Positions 54,745 to 63,018 are shown, counted from the stretch's first letter. The stretch is 64,000 bases of DNA from Astropecten irregularis (GCA_963971285.1 OZ020247.1:7894614-7958613), one strand, 5' to 3'. Made by a program: numbers and translations. Notes: generated by a model not told the origin, from the sequence alone.

Positions 54745-54810
54745 TTTATCAGGGGCAAATTTCACAGCCCTGCTTAGCACACAATTTGCTTATCACGACA
54801 TTCACGGTCT
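54745..54810 (+). repeat. Fragment of a dispersed repeat sharing the satellite core
   Basis: GGGGCAAATTTCACAGCCC, then TGCTTAGCACACAATTTG and CTTATCACGAC, resembles the start of a dispersed element common in echinoderm genomes (recalled, not searched). Its GCCCTGCTTAGC (54,767-54,778) is identical to the most conserved block of the satellite, and the following AATTTG...TTAT resembles the diverged monomer class. Confidence 0.35.
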
Positions 54811-54935
54811 TAAAGTGGGCACCATATAGGACTGAAAATTTGATAGTTAGTGACACTGTTTAGTATATCTTCCCTGATATTTTTGCCCGTGAATCTGCAT
54901 TTCTTTGACAAAACCAAAAAATAGATATTGATATT
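54811..54935 (+). mobile_element. Family-1 MITE, copy 3, right-hand fragment
   Basis: GTGGGCACCATATAGGACTG followed by TTTTTGCCCGTGAATCTGCA and TTTCTTTGACAAAACC matches the right half of copy 1 in order. The final terminal repeat is missing. Confidence 0.6.
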
Positions 54936-55353
54936 ATCCTTATAACAGGATTAACAACCACATAACAACCATATTTCAATTGTAGGGATCGTTTTCAGGA
55001 TAAAATGTTCACTAAATGTACCAGAGAGTATCTAAAGCCCAACATTAATTTTTCTTGAGCCCTTGACCTCGGGCGGGACATGGACCCACGCTGCTGCTTC
55101 ACTGGTCGACCTGTCTCAAGTCGAGTTGTCCCACCGGTCGACTCTTGTCTGGCATCCCTCCATAGAGCTATGCACAAGTACAGGCGCGGTTCTAGAGCCA
55201 AACTTTTTTTTTTTCTTTTTTCTTTTTTGGGGGGGGGGGACTAGAAGACCCAAAATTTTGGGTTCTTCTAACACTCGCTTCCGCTATGTCTTATTAGGGG
55301 TCGAAAAACATGCACATTGTAGGCCACACAACGCGTTTTTTATGTAACTACCT

Positions 55354-55560
55354 TTAAAGGTAGTATATGCTATATACTTTGGTAAGAAACCCAAACAGCC
55401 ATGTTAGTCACAGATTTACGTATAACTTACAGGGTATGAAGATGGTGGTGGTAGAAAATATACCGTTAAAATATTTCCGCCTGAAATGGTGTACTTATCC
55501 AGAAATTAGTAAAAAACAACGACCAAAAATCTTCATAAATATGAAGATTTATAGCGTGCA
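55354..55560 (+). mobile_element. Family-1 MITE, copy 4, left part
   Basis: TTAA-AGGTAGTATATGC begins the copy. Then follow TTTGGTAAGAAACCCAAAC, TTCCGCCTGAAATGGTGTA and GAAATTAGTAAAA, all in the same order as copy 1. The left end abuts another CTACC end, forming ACTACCTTTAAAGGTAGT at 55,348-55,365, as if two elements met at one shared TTAA. The right half is missing. Confidence 0.7.
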
Positions 55561-56830
55561 TCTGCTCAACGCGTCTCATGGTAACCCCTTCAACACGGGA
55601 AATTCCCTTGGAATTCACTCACTCTGCACACGTTTTGCTCTGTTATTGGAAAGTGCTTCAATGAAACATGCTTGGTCGCCCGGCATTTTGAAGTTCGTGT
55701 ATTCCTCTTTCTAAAGAATATAAATTTTATTCAATTGTGACACGGCAAAGAGGGGCACTTTGTACCTGAAAAATATGACTTTTTTGTGAAATCATCGGTT
55801 GTCTATGGAGGTCACACCTCATTTGGTCGTTTTTGCCGGGGGTTGTCCCACTAAATTGAACGGCACTCTGACTCTTGAATAGCAAGCTCGAACAAATATA
55901 GGTCGGACGGATTATGAAACTAGATATTAAACTAAGCTTTCCATTCATGTAACATGTGTTCTGATTGGTGGGGTGTAAAGAGGGGCACTTTTTTTGTCAA
56001 ATCATTATTTTTTATTGTGTTTTAGTCCACATAACAACCAATTGAAAAAACTGTCATCCTGGTTTATTTTCTAATATAAAGAAATGACAGGATCCCTTTG
56101 GTTCAACTTCATAGTTGAGTCCCCGGAGGTTTGTGTAGTTTACTGTTGCTCTTGCAAAAGTTCGTAACAAAATCCCTTTTGTGTTTGCAAATGCGTTTAT
56201 ATCTCGCCACTTCACCCTTGATAACGCTGCCAAATACAGATTAAGGGTGAGCAGAATCCCGACTGAGCAACATCAAGAGTGTCAATTTTCTTGGTCGAAA
56301 CCTTGGGTATCCATCTTCGATCCCTTCTTTACTTCCATCTTTCTGTAGTCAATCCCTGTCTTCCTTTCTTCTTTTCCCTCCCCCATCATTCATCTGCCCC
56401 TTTCCTCCTCAACAAACCCCCATCCCACCCCACCCCTACCCCAACCACCTGATAAACCACTTTCAGTTAGAACTATACACTATGCCTCTTCAAGTTTTTT
56501 GACCTCGCTATACACTACACTGATAAAAGCTTCTTAAAACTTGTGGAGCGCATCCCGGTTCTTCTTATTCTGTGCTACAAAAATAGCAAAAACTGAGATG
56601 TCTCTCTTTCTTTATCCACCAAATTGTTTGTTTTATGGTCAGACGATTGGGTCTTCTCTCTCTTGTTTTGCTTTCCACAGGCCGGCTATACATGTACGAA
56701 TTTGCTGTTCCTTTTTACACACAAACATTGCTGTGTCAATCGCAATACCGGATGCATGCAGATGGTATACTCAGGACAGTAACACAATTTTTTTTTTTGC
56801 AGGTGGCCCCTATACTCTTCCGTACTTATA
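55561..56830. other. Non-coding flank: direct repeat and pyrimidine-rich tract
   Basis: No gene is recognised. AAAGAGGGGCACTTT occurs at 55,747-55,761 and again at 55,977-55,991, 230 bp apart. Positions 56,325-56,460 form a strongly C/T-rich tract on the + strand. The open frames here have no recognisable domain. Confidence 0.5.
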
Positions 56831-56856
56831 CTCTTCGGTAGCTAGAAATTTTTTTT

Positions 56857-56895
56857 GGGGGGGGGGGGGAGGGGACTAGGGGGGGGGCTGTAGCC

Positions 56896-56929
<34 letters not shown>
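56857..56929. repeat. G-run / C-run low-complexity tract
   Basis: Runs of 13, 4 and 9 G (56,857-56,887) are followed after CTGTAGCCA by 33 C (56,897-56,929). The + strand G runs and the complementary strand of the C run could each form quadruplexes, or the two could pair as a hairpin. Run lengths may be unreliable in the assembly. An open frame of poly-Gly/Pro character across this tract is an artefact. Confidence 0.85.
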
Positions 56930-57239
56930 AGAACCGCGCCTGCTGTGCACACTGCACAGCTAGCCATTGTGATAAGGGCGCACATTTTTATTACTGTGGT
57001 TCTCATTTTCGGCCGACCCATATTTTGGGCTGCAATCGAAGAAAAAAAAAAATTAGCAATTACCAAAAAATTGGATTGGTTACCTAAGCAAAAATTTAAA
57101 AGAATCATGTAGATGAGGGTCCAAACTACGTTTTGCATTATTGCACCAACCACTGAGAGACTTCTGGATGAGGTATTTTGAACTGTGAAGTTTAGGTATT
57201 TTACACTAAAGTCAATGGGGACACTACGGTATTTAGAGC

Positions 57240-57330
57240 GGTGCTGCACCCTATAGCCGCGGCGGCTGTCAGGAACTCCGACTATAGAGGGCGCTGTAAG
57301 GTTGTGGACCAACCATCACTGATCTATGCG
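57240..57330 (+). promoter_or_regulatory. Putative TADA2A promoter region
   Basis: This lies about 150-230 bp upstream of the proposed start codon. It is locally richer in CpG (CCGCGGCGGC) and contains TAGAGGGCGC, which matches the right-hand ten positions of the vertebrate CTCF consensus. No TATA box is obvious. Placement rests only on the position of the inferred exon 1. Confidence 0.25.
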
Positions 57331-57475
57331 ATAAACAAGACGAGTAAAGTGGTCTGCTAATATTACCGTCAACCTTTCTTCCAATTGCTTGCCTTGGTTT
57401 GGTGATTGATCGCCTACAAACACAATACTAGCTCAGGATTCGAGCTGCTTCTACTAGAGATACCAACTATCTATC

Positions 57476-57479
57476 ATGG
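57476..57479 (+). CDS. TADA2A: TADA2A exon 1, coding part (inferred start codon plus one base)
   Basis: ATG at 57,476-57,478 has A at -3 and G at +4, a good initiation context. It is followed after one base by a strong 5' splice site (ATGG|GTAAGA, intron from 57,480). Exon 2 opens two bases into a codon, so G plus CT gives Ala and the frame runs unbroken: Met-Ala-Leu-Ala-Phe and on into the ZZ finger. The 17 residues ahead of the first zinc-binding Cys compare well with the short N-terminus of animal ADA2a. The evidence is phase match and splice signal only. Another upstream exon could be used instead, and the 5' UTR start is unknown. Confidence 0.55.
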
Positions 57480-57549
57480 GTAAGATTTGGGGTTAAATTT
57501 GAAAACGTAAAACAGCTTAGGCGTACCATTTACATTTAGCCAGGCCAGT

Positions 57550-58094
57550 TTAAAGGGATTGCATACGTTTGGTAATTTGAGCCTACTGTTTGTTTCAAAC
57601 CAATATAATTGTATAGGCCTAGGCCTATACCATAAAACTAACCTGTGAAAGTTTCAATTCAAAAGGTGGTTGAGTTTTTAAGATTTTGGCGACAAACTAG
57701 AGCGGTTATTTCATCTCAGAGAACAGTTAGTCAATAGCTGAAAAGCGTTACGGCCATAAGCCTTATCGCAAATACCGCCTGGTTGATTTTGGACAATGGT
57801 GGAAAGGCACCATGGGAAGGAAAAAGGGTCATATTTTGTCTCTTTTCCCTTCCCACAGTGCCTTTCGACTATTGTCCAAAATCAACCAGGCGGTATTTAC
57901 AATAAGGCTTATAACGGTTCTCAGATTCATAATTTTTGGAGATAAAAAGTGACATATTTTTCCATAACCGCGGTACTTCGAATTGAACGTTTTTTCATGC
58001 ATTATACTATCCAAAGCAGCTGTACTTCTCACCAAGTAAGTTTTTATTGCCATAAATTTTCAGAGTCATTACCAAACGTATGCAATGCCTTTAA
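57550..58094. mobile_element. TTAA-flanked palindromic MITE, family 2, in intron 1 of TADA2A
   Basis: TTAA plus AGGGATTGCATACGTTTGG (from 57,550) faces CCAAACGTATGCAATGCCT plus TTAA (to 58,094), with one mismatch between the 23-bp arms. A second, longer pair of arms of about 80 nt fills the centre (57,742-57,829 against 57,842-57,922; shared ATAAGCCTTAT, AATACCGCCTGGTTGATTTT). There is no coding capacity. AGG...CCT ends with TTAA fit Kolobok-type elements (inferred). Confidence 0.85.
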
Positions 58095-59229
58095 TACACT
58101 GATGACTCGGTTCACGTCCAAGAAATATAAATAATGTCCAGTGCGTGTGTGTGTGTAGTGTTAGGATAACTGGTTCTTTTAAGAGTAGTTGAGACTAGTT
58201 TTACCATAGAGCTATAAAACTGTTTTATAAGCTCCATGATTTTAGGATTGTTTGGCTAGTAGTACTACTGTAGTACTCAGTACTTAGGCCTCTACTAGCA
58301 TATTTACGGTGCATTTTTTTTTGCTAACACAGGTCAGCCCTTACAGGGAATGGTCGTGTTATACTGCACAAAACAAGCGAGATAATGGGGACGGGGTTGA
58401 CTGGTGTCGACCAGAGGGGAGCTAAACAAATGCACCCTTTGTTAAAACACATTTTGTTTACGTGTAGGTCTATAATATCAGTGATTTGTGATGAGTGCGG
58501 CCTAAAACGATAAAGGAAAGGAAAGCAACTTTTTGTATTGTAAAAAGACCTTAGAACGTTTTCTCCGAATGTGAGGGATGAAATGCAGCATACCGGTATT
58601 TATTTGTGCTCACCATCATTCCATGTGATGATAATCAATATTTTCCACCATGCAAAGCTTCAAATCCTACTTAAATGACTCAAAAATATGATCGTCTGGT
58701 TTTTGTCAGAAAACATCGATCATTTTGGAGTAGGCCTAGTAGGCCCTACTAGAATATTTTTTAATAAATTTAAGTTGTTTTCTTTTCCTGATACACAGTG
58801 TGTTTTAAGGGCTCCACAACCACCATTCTATCAAGTACATGTATTCAGCCTCTGAAAGACCATGGACGTATGAAAAGGACAAACAGACACTTACGGTACT
58901 TGACATCTACGTGTGCACAAACCCTATGGGACTGAACTGGTACCCATGACATAGGGCGTTAAATAATAATATGGGTTCCGAGCTGCATCTTCGAAATTGT
59001 GTATTTGTCTCAGACACAGACGTCACGTAGACCGAGTTTTGGCCAACTTGCATGGCGGAAATTATGGCGAGCCATCAAAGCCAGGCATAAAAAATAACCA
59101 ATTATTGTACACAATGTTTCATAAACATTAAATGATAAATGCTGAATGTAATGGAAACAACACAAGCAATGATGGTATGTATTTTGTACAGGTATGGACA
59201 GTTTGTAAAGATGTTGAAGTTGGTCACGG
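58095..59229. other. Intron 1 of TADA2A, remaining sequence
   Basis: No exon is seen. There is a short GT run (58,142-58,157), TAGGCCTA-type motifs near 58,735 and TATGGGACTGAAC near 58,926 that matches the middle of MITE family 1. Around 59,018-59,065 a CRE-like GACGTCAC and two ATGGCG motifs occur close together. Confidence 0.4.
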
Positions 59230-59312
59230 CGTCTGTCAAAAAGACAATTTTAATGATTTGCCCATGAATTTGCATTTCTTTGACAAAAACCAAAGTATGA
59301 TATTACCTTTAA
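59230..59312 (+). mobile_element. Family-1 MITE, copy 5, right end
   Basis: GATTTGCCCATGAATTTGCA, TTTCTTTGACAAAAACC and CAAAGTATGATATTACCT-TTAA reproduce the right end of copy 1. It ends 71 bp before exon 2 of TADA2A, inside the intron. A more distant left part may begin near 58,920. Confidence 0.7.
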
Positions 59313-59383
59313 TAGTTTAATTTTATTGTTATTATTGACATTTAAACCTTCCTGGACTGGGGCCTGTTTCTTTGCATTTACAG

Positions 59384-59514
59384 CTCTTGCTTTCCATCAT
59401 TTACACGTCTCTGTGGATCACCAGCCACCTTGCCCAGGCTGTTCTACCTACCTGGCTGAACCTTACATCCAGTGTATAATCTGTGGACCTCCGCCTATCA
59501 ACATCTGCCTACAT
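59384..59514 (+). CDS. TADA2A: TADA2A exon 2: first part of the ZZ zinc finger
   Basis: TADA2A is the SAGA/ATAC-class adaptor that links the GCN5/PCAF acetyltransferase to the complex in the nucleus. This 131-nt exon follows a pyrimidine-rich acceptor (TTTCTTTGCATTTACAG, ending at 59,383) and ends at CAT|GTATGT. An in-frame TAG in the intron shows it must be spliced. It encodes residues 2-45, including PPCPGC, YL-EPYIQC-IC, GPPP and ICLH, an order characteristic of the ADA2 family. Zinc ligands C18, C21, C32, C35 and C43 are present. Intron 1 upstream (57,480-59,383) contains a palindromic MITE. The exact 5' boundary depends on the acceptor chosen; the zinc-finger part is secure. Confidence 0.9.
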
Positions 59515-59529
59515 GTATGTTAGACCATA

Positions 59530-59969
59530 TTAAAGGTTTACTGAAATCCAAATTAGTATAGGGGTGAAAGAGCTTTAAAATTATTGCTTAATGCATAATT
59601 AATAACTGTATGAATATGTTTAAATGTAAGTGCTTAATTTTGACTAAAAAGTTACAAAATCAGTACATGTATGCCCCGCCCCCTAAAAAAGTCCCTCCTG
59701 GGAATCGATCTACGCAACAATAGAGTGTGACGTCACATACAGAACTAGTATACTGTAGGCTCGCACCACAGTATACTGCGTGGCGTTCTGCATGTGACGT
59801 AAGCAAGGTTTTTCGTCGCGAAAAGTGGGGTGCTAAATTATGGGTCTAAAATACCGCCTTTTTCTATAATACAATATTTTTTAGCACAAACAATGATAGT
59901 CAGGTTGAGTTTTATAACAATACAGTTGTATTTAACTTAATATGTGTTTTGATTACATTAAACCTTTAA
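59530..59969. mobile_element. TTAA-flanked palindromic MITE, family 3, in intron 2 of TADA2A
   Basis: TTAA-AGGTTTACTGAAATCCAAA faces its imperfect reverse complement ending AAACCT-TTAA at 59,969. A central inverted pair (59,727-59,802) shares ACGTCACAT, CAGAAC and AGTATACTGT. The element is 440 bp, non-coding, and begins 16 bp after the exon 2 donor. Ends and target resemble families 1 and 2. Confidence 0.8.
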
Positions 59970-60248
59970 TAGATGAAAGAATCAGCATTTTATAAGGCTG
60001 ACTTTATCTGCAGACATTCAAAGGCGCCGTTCAGTATGTGGGAATTTTGGACATTTTAACCCCTTCAACTTCAAGTTTTTTTTTTCACTTTGCTTGCGCC
60101 GGCCTCATTATCAGTGCTGGTCAAATAGAGGTCATTTGGCTGGTCTATGTGTGCAGGGAGTTTGATGTAAACAATGCGAGCACACAGTGGTTTAATATCG
60201 ACTCACAAATATACACTGATCCTATGACATGAGTCGTGACATACCATC

Positions 60249-60602
60249 CGCCATTACTGCAGTGTCCCCGTCTGCCTTTTGTTGGCAAAAAAAAAAAGAA
60301 TTTACGCTCCACCGCACTCTATACTGCGTCTTCTAATAGCGCTCCGCACTAATGACGTCACAAAATTCCCGGATGTCAGACAAACATTGACTCACACAAG
60401 TAGTGTACATATACATGTGCACCCACCCACACACACATATGTGTGCATGGTTGCAATGTTTGTCTGAGGTCTGGTGCTATTTTTAGCGCATGTGCGGAGC
60501 GCTATTGGAGGTAGGGGACGTATACCCTGCAGTATGAGTGTGATGGACGTAAATTCTTCTGTTGCCGAACAAAAGGCGGGTGGGGACACTGCAGTAATGG
60601 CG
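60249..60602. mobile_element. Large hairpin element in intron 2 of TADA2A
   Basis: CGCCATTACTGCAGTGTCCC at 60,249 faces its complement ending at 60,602. Further matching blocks run inward: GCCTTTTGTT, AGAATTTACG, AATAGCGCTCCGCAC, TCAGACAAACATTG and ACATAT. The arms are well over 100 nt in total with small interruptions. It looks like a foldback or MITE insertion; the target duplication and family are not identified. Confidence 0.75.
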
Positions 60603-61613
60603 TATGTTTCCTACCTCCATGGTCGCACCGTCGGATCGGTGTGTAAACCGATTTCTCAGTGGACTGTTATCTACATGTATGCACACAGCTGTGTTCGGAA
60701 CTCGCAGATTGCAGTCTGCTAAAAAATCTATTGCAATAAAATCAAGGGGGTAAATGAGCAATTTTGAGGTGACAATAAAGGTTCATAGAACTTCTTGTTC
60801 TTGACAGTACCCCTATTCAATGTATTTCAATAGAAATAACAAAGCAATCATGAATATTCTCACGTCATGAGGCGAACTGCTATCCTGGGCAGAAGGAGTT
60901 AACACCAATATTAGTCCCAGAACTAGCTAGCACAATGTATGTCCACCAAACCATGCAATTTATGAACAATTTTTGATTGACATTAATTTGCCGCCCACCC
61001 CAATTTTAATCCCCGAAAAACAGGTGAAATTCTTATGTTTGGTGAGGAAGAATGTGCTAGGTCTCGCTTGTCAAAGTAAAAACTTTGTGCACAAAACACT
61101 ATGCTGTTTGCCGTCGGCCACCATGATTGTTTGTAACTCGCCCTTTTGATGGCCAATCTTCACATATTTTGTATTTGTGGTCTTGGGGAACTCATGTCCT
61201 CCACTGCCACAACAACCGGACACTGCACAATATGTACCAGGCATTTTCATGCACTTATGTTACGCCGGTTGTGTTTAACGACGAATATTCGTGCACAAAA
61301 GCAATTACAAACACGGCACACTACTTTTCCCGAGAACAGTGAAGGGCACTCTCTTGGGGTTAACAATGGTTAGTCAAAAGTCTCCCAATGGTGTGGTATT
61401 TAGATGGACAAAGCTGGCATTGAATTGTCCATGGCCAATGAGCTGTTTATATTACATCAATTGGTGATAAAACCACACCAAGACTAACAGTGTCAGGGAT
61501 TATGCCTCACGAATGTAGTTGATCCTACCTTTGCTTTTTCATTTGTATTTTCCACATACTGGGTGTACAGATTTATTTATTAATTTTTGTTGTGGTCACT
61601 TTCTTTGTTACAG
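60603..61613. other. Rest of intron 2 of TADA2A
   Basis: No exon is recognised. A small imperfect inverted pair lies at 61,368-61,488 (GGTTAGTC...GGTGTGGTATTT against AACCACACC...GACTAAC), probably another degenerate MITE. The rest is AT-rich non-coding DNA. Confidence 0.45.
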
Positions 61614-61673
61614 TGTTTTGCAAAAGGATGGGAAGGTGGCAAGCATCAGAATGATCACGACTACGACATCATC
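61614..61673 (+). CDS. TADA2A: TADA2A exon 3: end of the ZZ zinc finger
   Basis: This 60-nt exon (phase 0 on both sides) lies between acceptor TTTCTTTGTTACAG and donor GTAAGT. It encodes CFAKGWEGGKHQNDH then DYDII, which continues exon 2 exactly as in ADA2a proteins (CL-CF-G---KHQ-DH-Y-I). It completes the ZZ ligand set with C46, H56 and H60 (CX2C, X10, CX2C, X7, CX2C, X9, HX3H). In the family the next segment is the SANT domain, then the SWIRM domain. Neither is found before 64,000, so the gene is cut by the window edge. All eight ligands are intact and there is no sign of a pseudogene. Confidence 0.92.
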
Positions 61674-61756
61674 GTAAGTGGAATTATAATAATCTCATTA
61701 TTATCTTCATAGTGCCCTCATGGTTTGATCATCTGGTTGATGAACATATGAAGGGA

Positions 61757-62006
61757 AGATTTTAGGCTTTGTATGGTGACAATTGGTATGTGGATCGGTT
61801 TGCGGAAACACCATGTAATAATCGTTCGTACTTTCACACTTCTGTATCGTTCGCACTTCTCGCAATTAGTGCTATTAGTGCAATTCGACTAGTGCTCTAG
61901 TCCTCATCATCAGGAGTCGATGATGAGGACTCCTGATGAGGACTAGAGCAGACTAGTCAAAACTTTGAGACCTTATTGCGAGAAGTGCAAACGATCCACA
62001 TACCAA
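61757..62006. mobile_element. Foldback element in intron 3 of TADA2A
   Basis: GGTATGTGGATCG (61,785-61,797) and CGATCCACATACC (61,992-62,004) are exact inverted repeats. The inner arms share GCACTTCTCGCAAT. The core carries CTCTAGTCCTCATC against GATGAGGACTAGAG. The 11-bp ATATGAAGGGA stands at 61,746-61,756 and again at 62,007-62,017, a possible target duplication, although the left copy is 28 bp from the terminal repeat. Confidence 0.7.
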
Positions 62007-62017
62007 ATATGAAGGGA

Positions 62018-62270
62018 TTGTTAAAAAGTTTTTTTCTTTATTAACGTTCCAGCTTAATGCTAACCCTAATGCACAACCACAGTTTAACACACATTGTTTT
62101 TCCTGTGGTCAGTGTGGTATCCTTAATACCGCAATACATCACAGTGTGGTTTGTGTGGTAATGCATCGTTTATGATCCATTTCCTCCTGTGGAGACTTAA
62201 TTTGGTAATGTGTGGTAAGCAGCTCTTGTCTTGTGTGGTATTTTGTGGTGCCGGTAATACACAACCCATT
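62018..62270. other. Intron 3 segment rich in GTGTGGT
   Basis: Five GTGTGGT copies and several further TGTGGT hexamers fall between about 62,105 and 62,245. TGTGGT is the core recognised by RUNX proteins. It may also simply be cryptic simple-sequence DNA. No exon is seen. Confidence 0.4.
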
Positions 62271-62641
62271 GTGTGGCCACAGTTAAGTGGTCTGGCGTGT
62301 CACACTCAAAATCTTGTGGTCAATCTACAGATCGGTTGGTTCGAGTCCAGCCATGGGTTAGTGGTGCTTGCATCCTTGGGCTAGATGCTTTGTCACATAT
62401 TGCTCCTCTCCACCCAGGTGTAAATGGGTACCTGTGAGGGTATATAGAGTTTGTGTGTTTGATTAGCCTTCGTGCGGTTATAGCAGCCCGGGCTGTATAC
62501 TTCTCATCAGGGAGTTGAGATGGTTTCAGGAATGTTGTTAATGTAGCCCAATGACCAGGGGATAATAATCTGCTCCTTTGAATGGAACTTTCCAGATGCT
62601 GTGCGCATTATAAATGCTCTGATATTATTATTATTATTATT
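62271..62641 (+). mobile_element. tRNA-derived SINE, copy 1, with (ATT)n tail
   Basis: An RNA polymerase III A box (CAGTTAAGTGG, 62,280-62,290, 10 of 11 consensus positions) and a perfect B box (GGTTCGAGTCC, 62,338-62,348) stand 47 bp apart. A body follows (CCTTGGGCTAGATGCTTTGT, CACCCAGGTGTAAATGGGTA, GGGAGTTGAGATGGTTTCAG), and then GCGCATTATAAATGCTCTGA and an ATT microsatellite. This is the layout of a tRNA-headed SINE. It lies in the sense direction of intron 3. Confidence 0.8.
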
Positions 62642-62754
62642 TTGTTGAGGGTTAGGGTTATCACAAATGAGGTCCCTTTCTCTGGTGAGACCCGTCACAG
62701 TTTGATGTCAGAATGACTGTCATCAGAGGTGACCAACAAAGATGAAGTGGTTGA

Positions 62755-63018
62755 TTAATAGATAGCATTGACACTCTCCCTGAGAGTGATCATGCCAGGT
62801 GGATTCTCTCTATGAGAGAACCTACTGGTAGGACTTGCCCAGTTGGGCATCCGCATGACACATGGCTGCGTCAGATGGATTGTTATTTTACTGGGATGGG
62901 GATGGGTCGTGTGGCTGCCTGGGGGATGGCTATCAGGAGACCCAAGGAGTACCGCTCGAAGGTAGTTGCGGCAACGCGCTGGCGCGGCGCATGCTCCCAC
63001 TGATTGATTGATTGATTC
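62755..63018 (+). pseudogene. 3' end of a non-LTR retrotransposon (RT C-terminus plus TGAT tail)
   Basis: An open frame from 62,755 to the stop at 63,001 encodes an 82-residue tail with the pattern LPESDHARWIL...GHPHDTWLRQM...GMG...AW-A-RRP-EYRSKV-AATR. It resembles the conserved GRP-TW...AW--A-dR--WR-V C-terminus of CR1/RTE-type LINE reverse transcriptases (family resemblance from memory). The stop codon is immediately followed by (TGAT)n, a typical LINE 3' tail. Only this 5'-truncated end is present, so it is inactive. Confidence 0.65.

Larger units (their letters stand above)
55171..56949. mobile_element. Possible element bounded by inverted CAGGCGCGGTTCT ends
   Basis: TGCACA-4 bp-CAGGCGCGGTTCT at 55,171-55,193 faces AGAACCGCGCCTG-CTGTGCA at 56,930-56,949. 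Both ends adjoin long T, G or C runs and TTTTTTGGGG...ACTAG. The interior holds other repeats (family-1 copy 4) and no long credible coding frame. It could equally be two separate insertions of one family in opposite orientation. No target duplication was found. Confidence 0.4.

Noticed and set aside
54995..55201. Coding frame or tRNA-like SINE on the minus strand near the GGCGCGGTTCT end
   Set aside because: GC-rich and open, but no protein family is recognised and no convincing A/B boxes could be placed.
55367..55714. 115-residue open frame on the + strand
   Set aside because: Its first half lies within a non-autonomous MITE copy, and the frame is broken in the related copies.
56842..57312. 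156-residue open frame on the minus strand with Gly and Pro runs
   Set aside because: The Gly and Pro stretches are translations of the C and G homopolymers. There is no domain and no splice support, and it overlaps repeat DNA.
62280..62348. tRNA gene
   Set aside because: A and B boxes are present, but the sequence does not fold into a credible cloverleaf with a clear anticodon arm and continues into a SINE body.
62646..62660. Telomeric repeat (GGGTTAGGGTTA)
   Set aside because: Only about two units; too short to mean an interstitial telomere.
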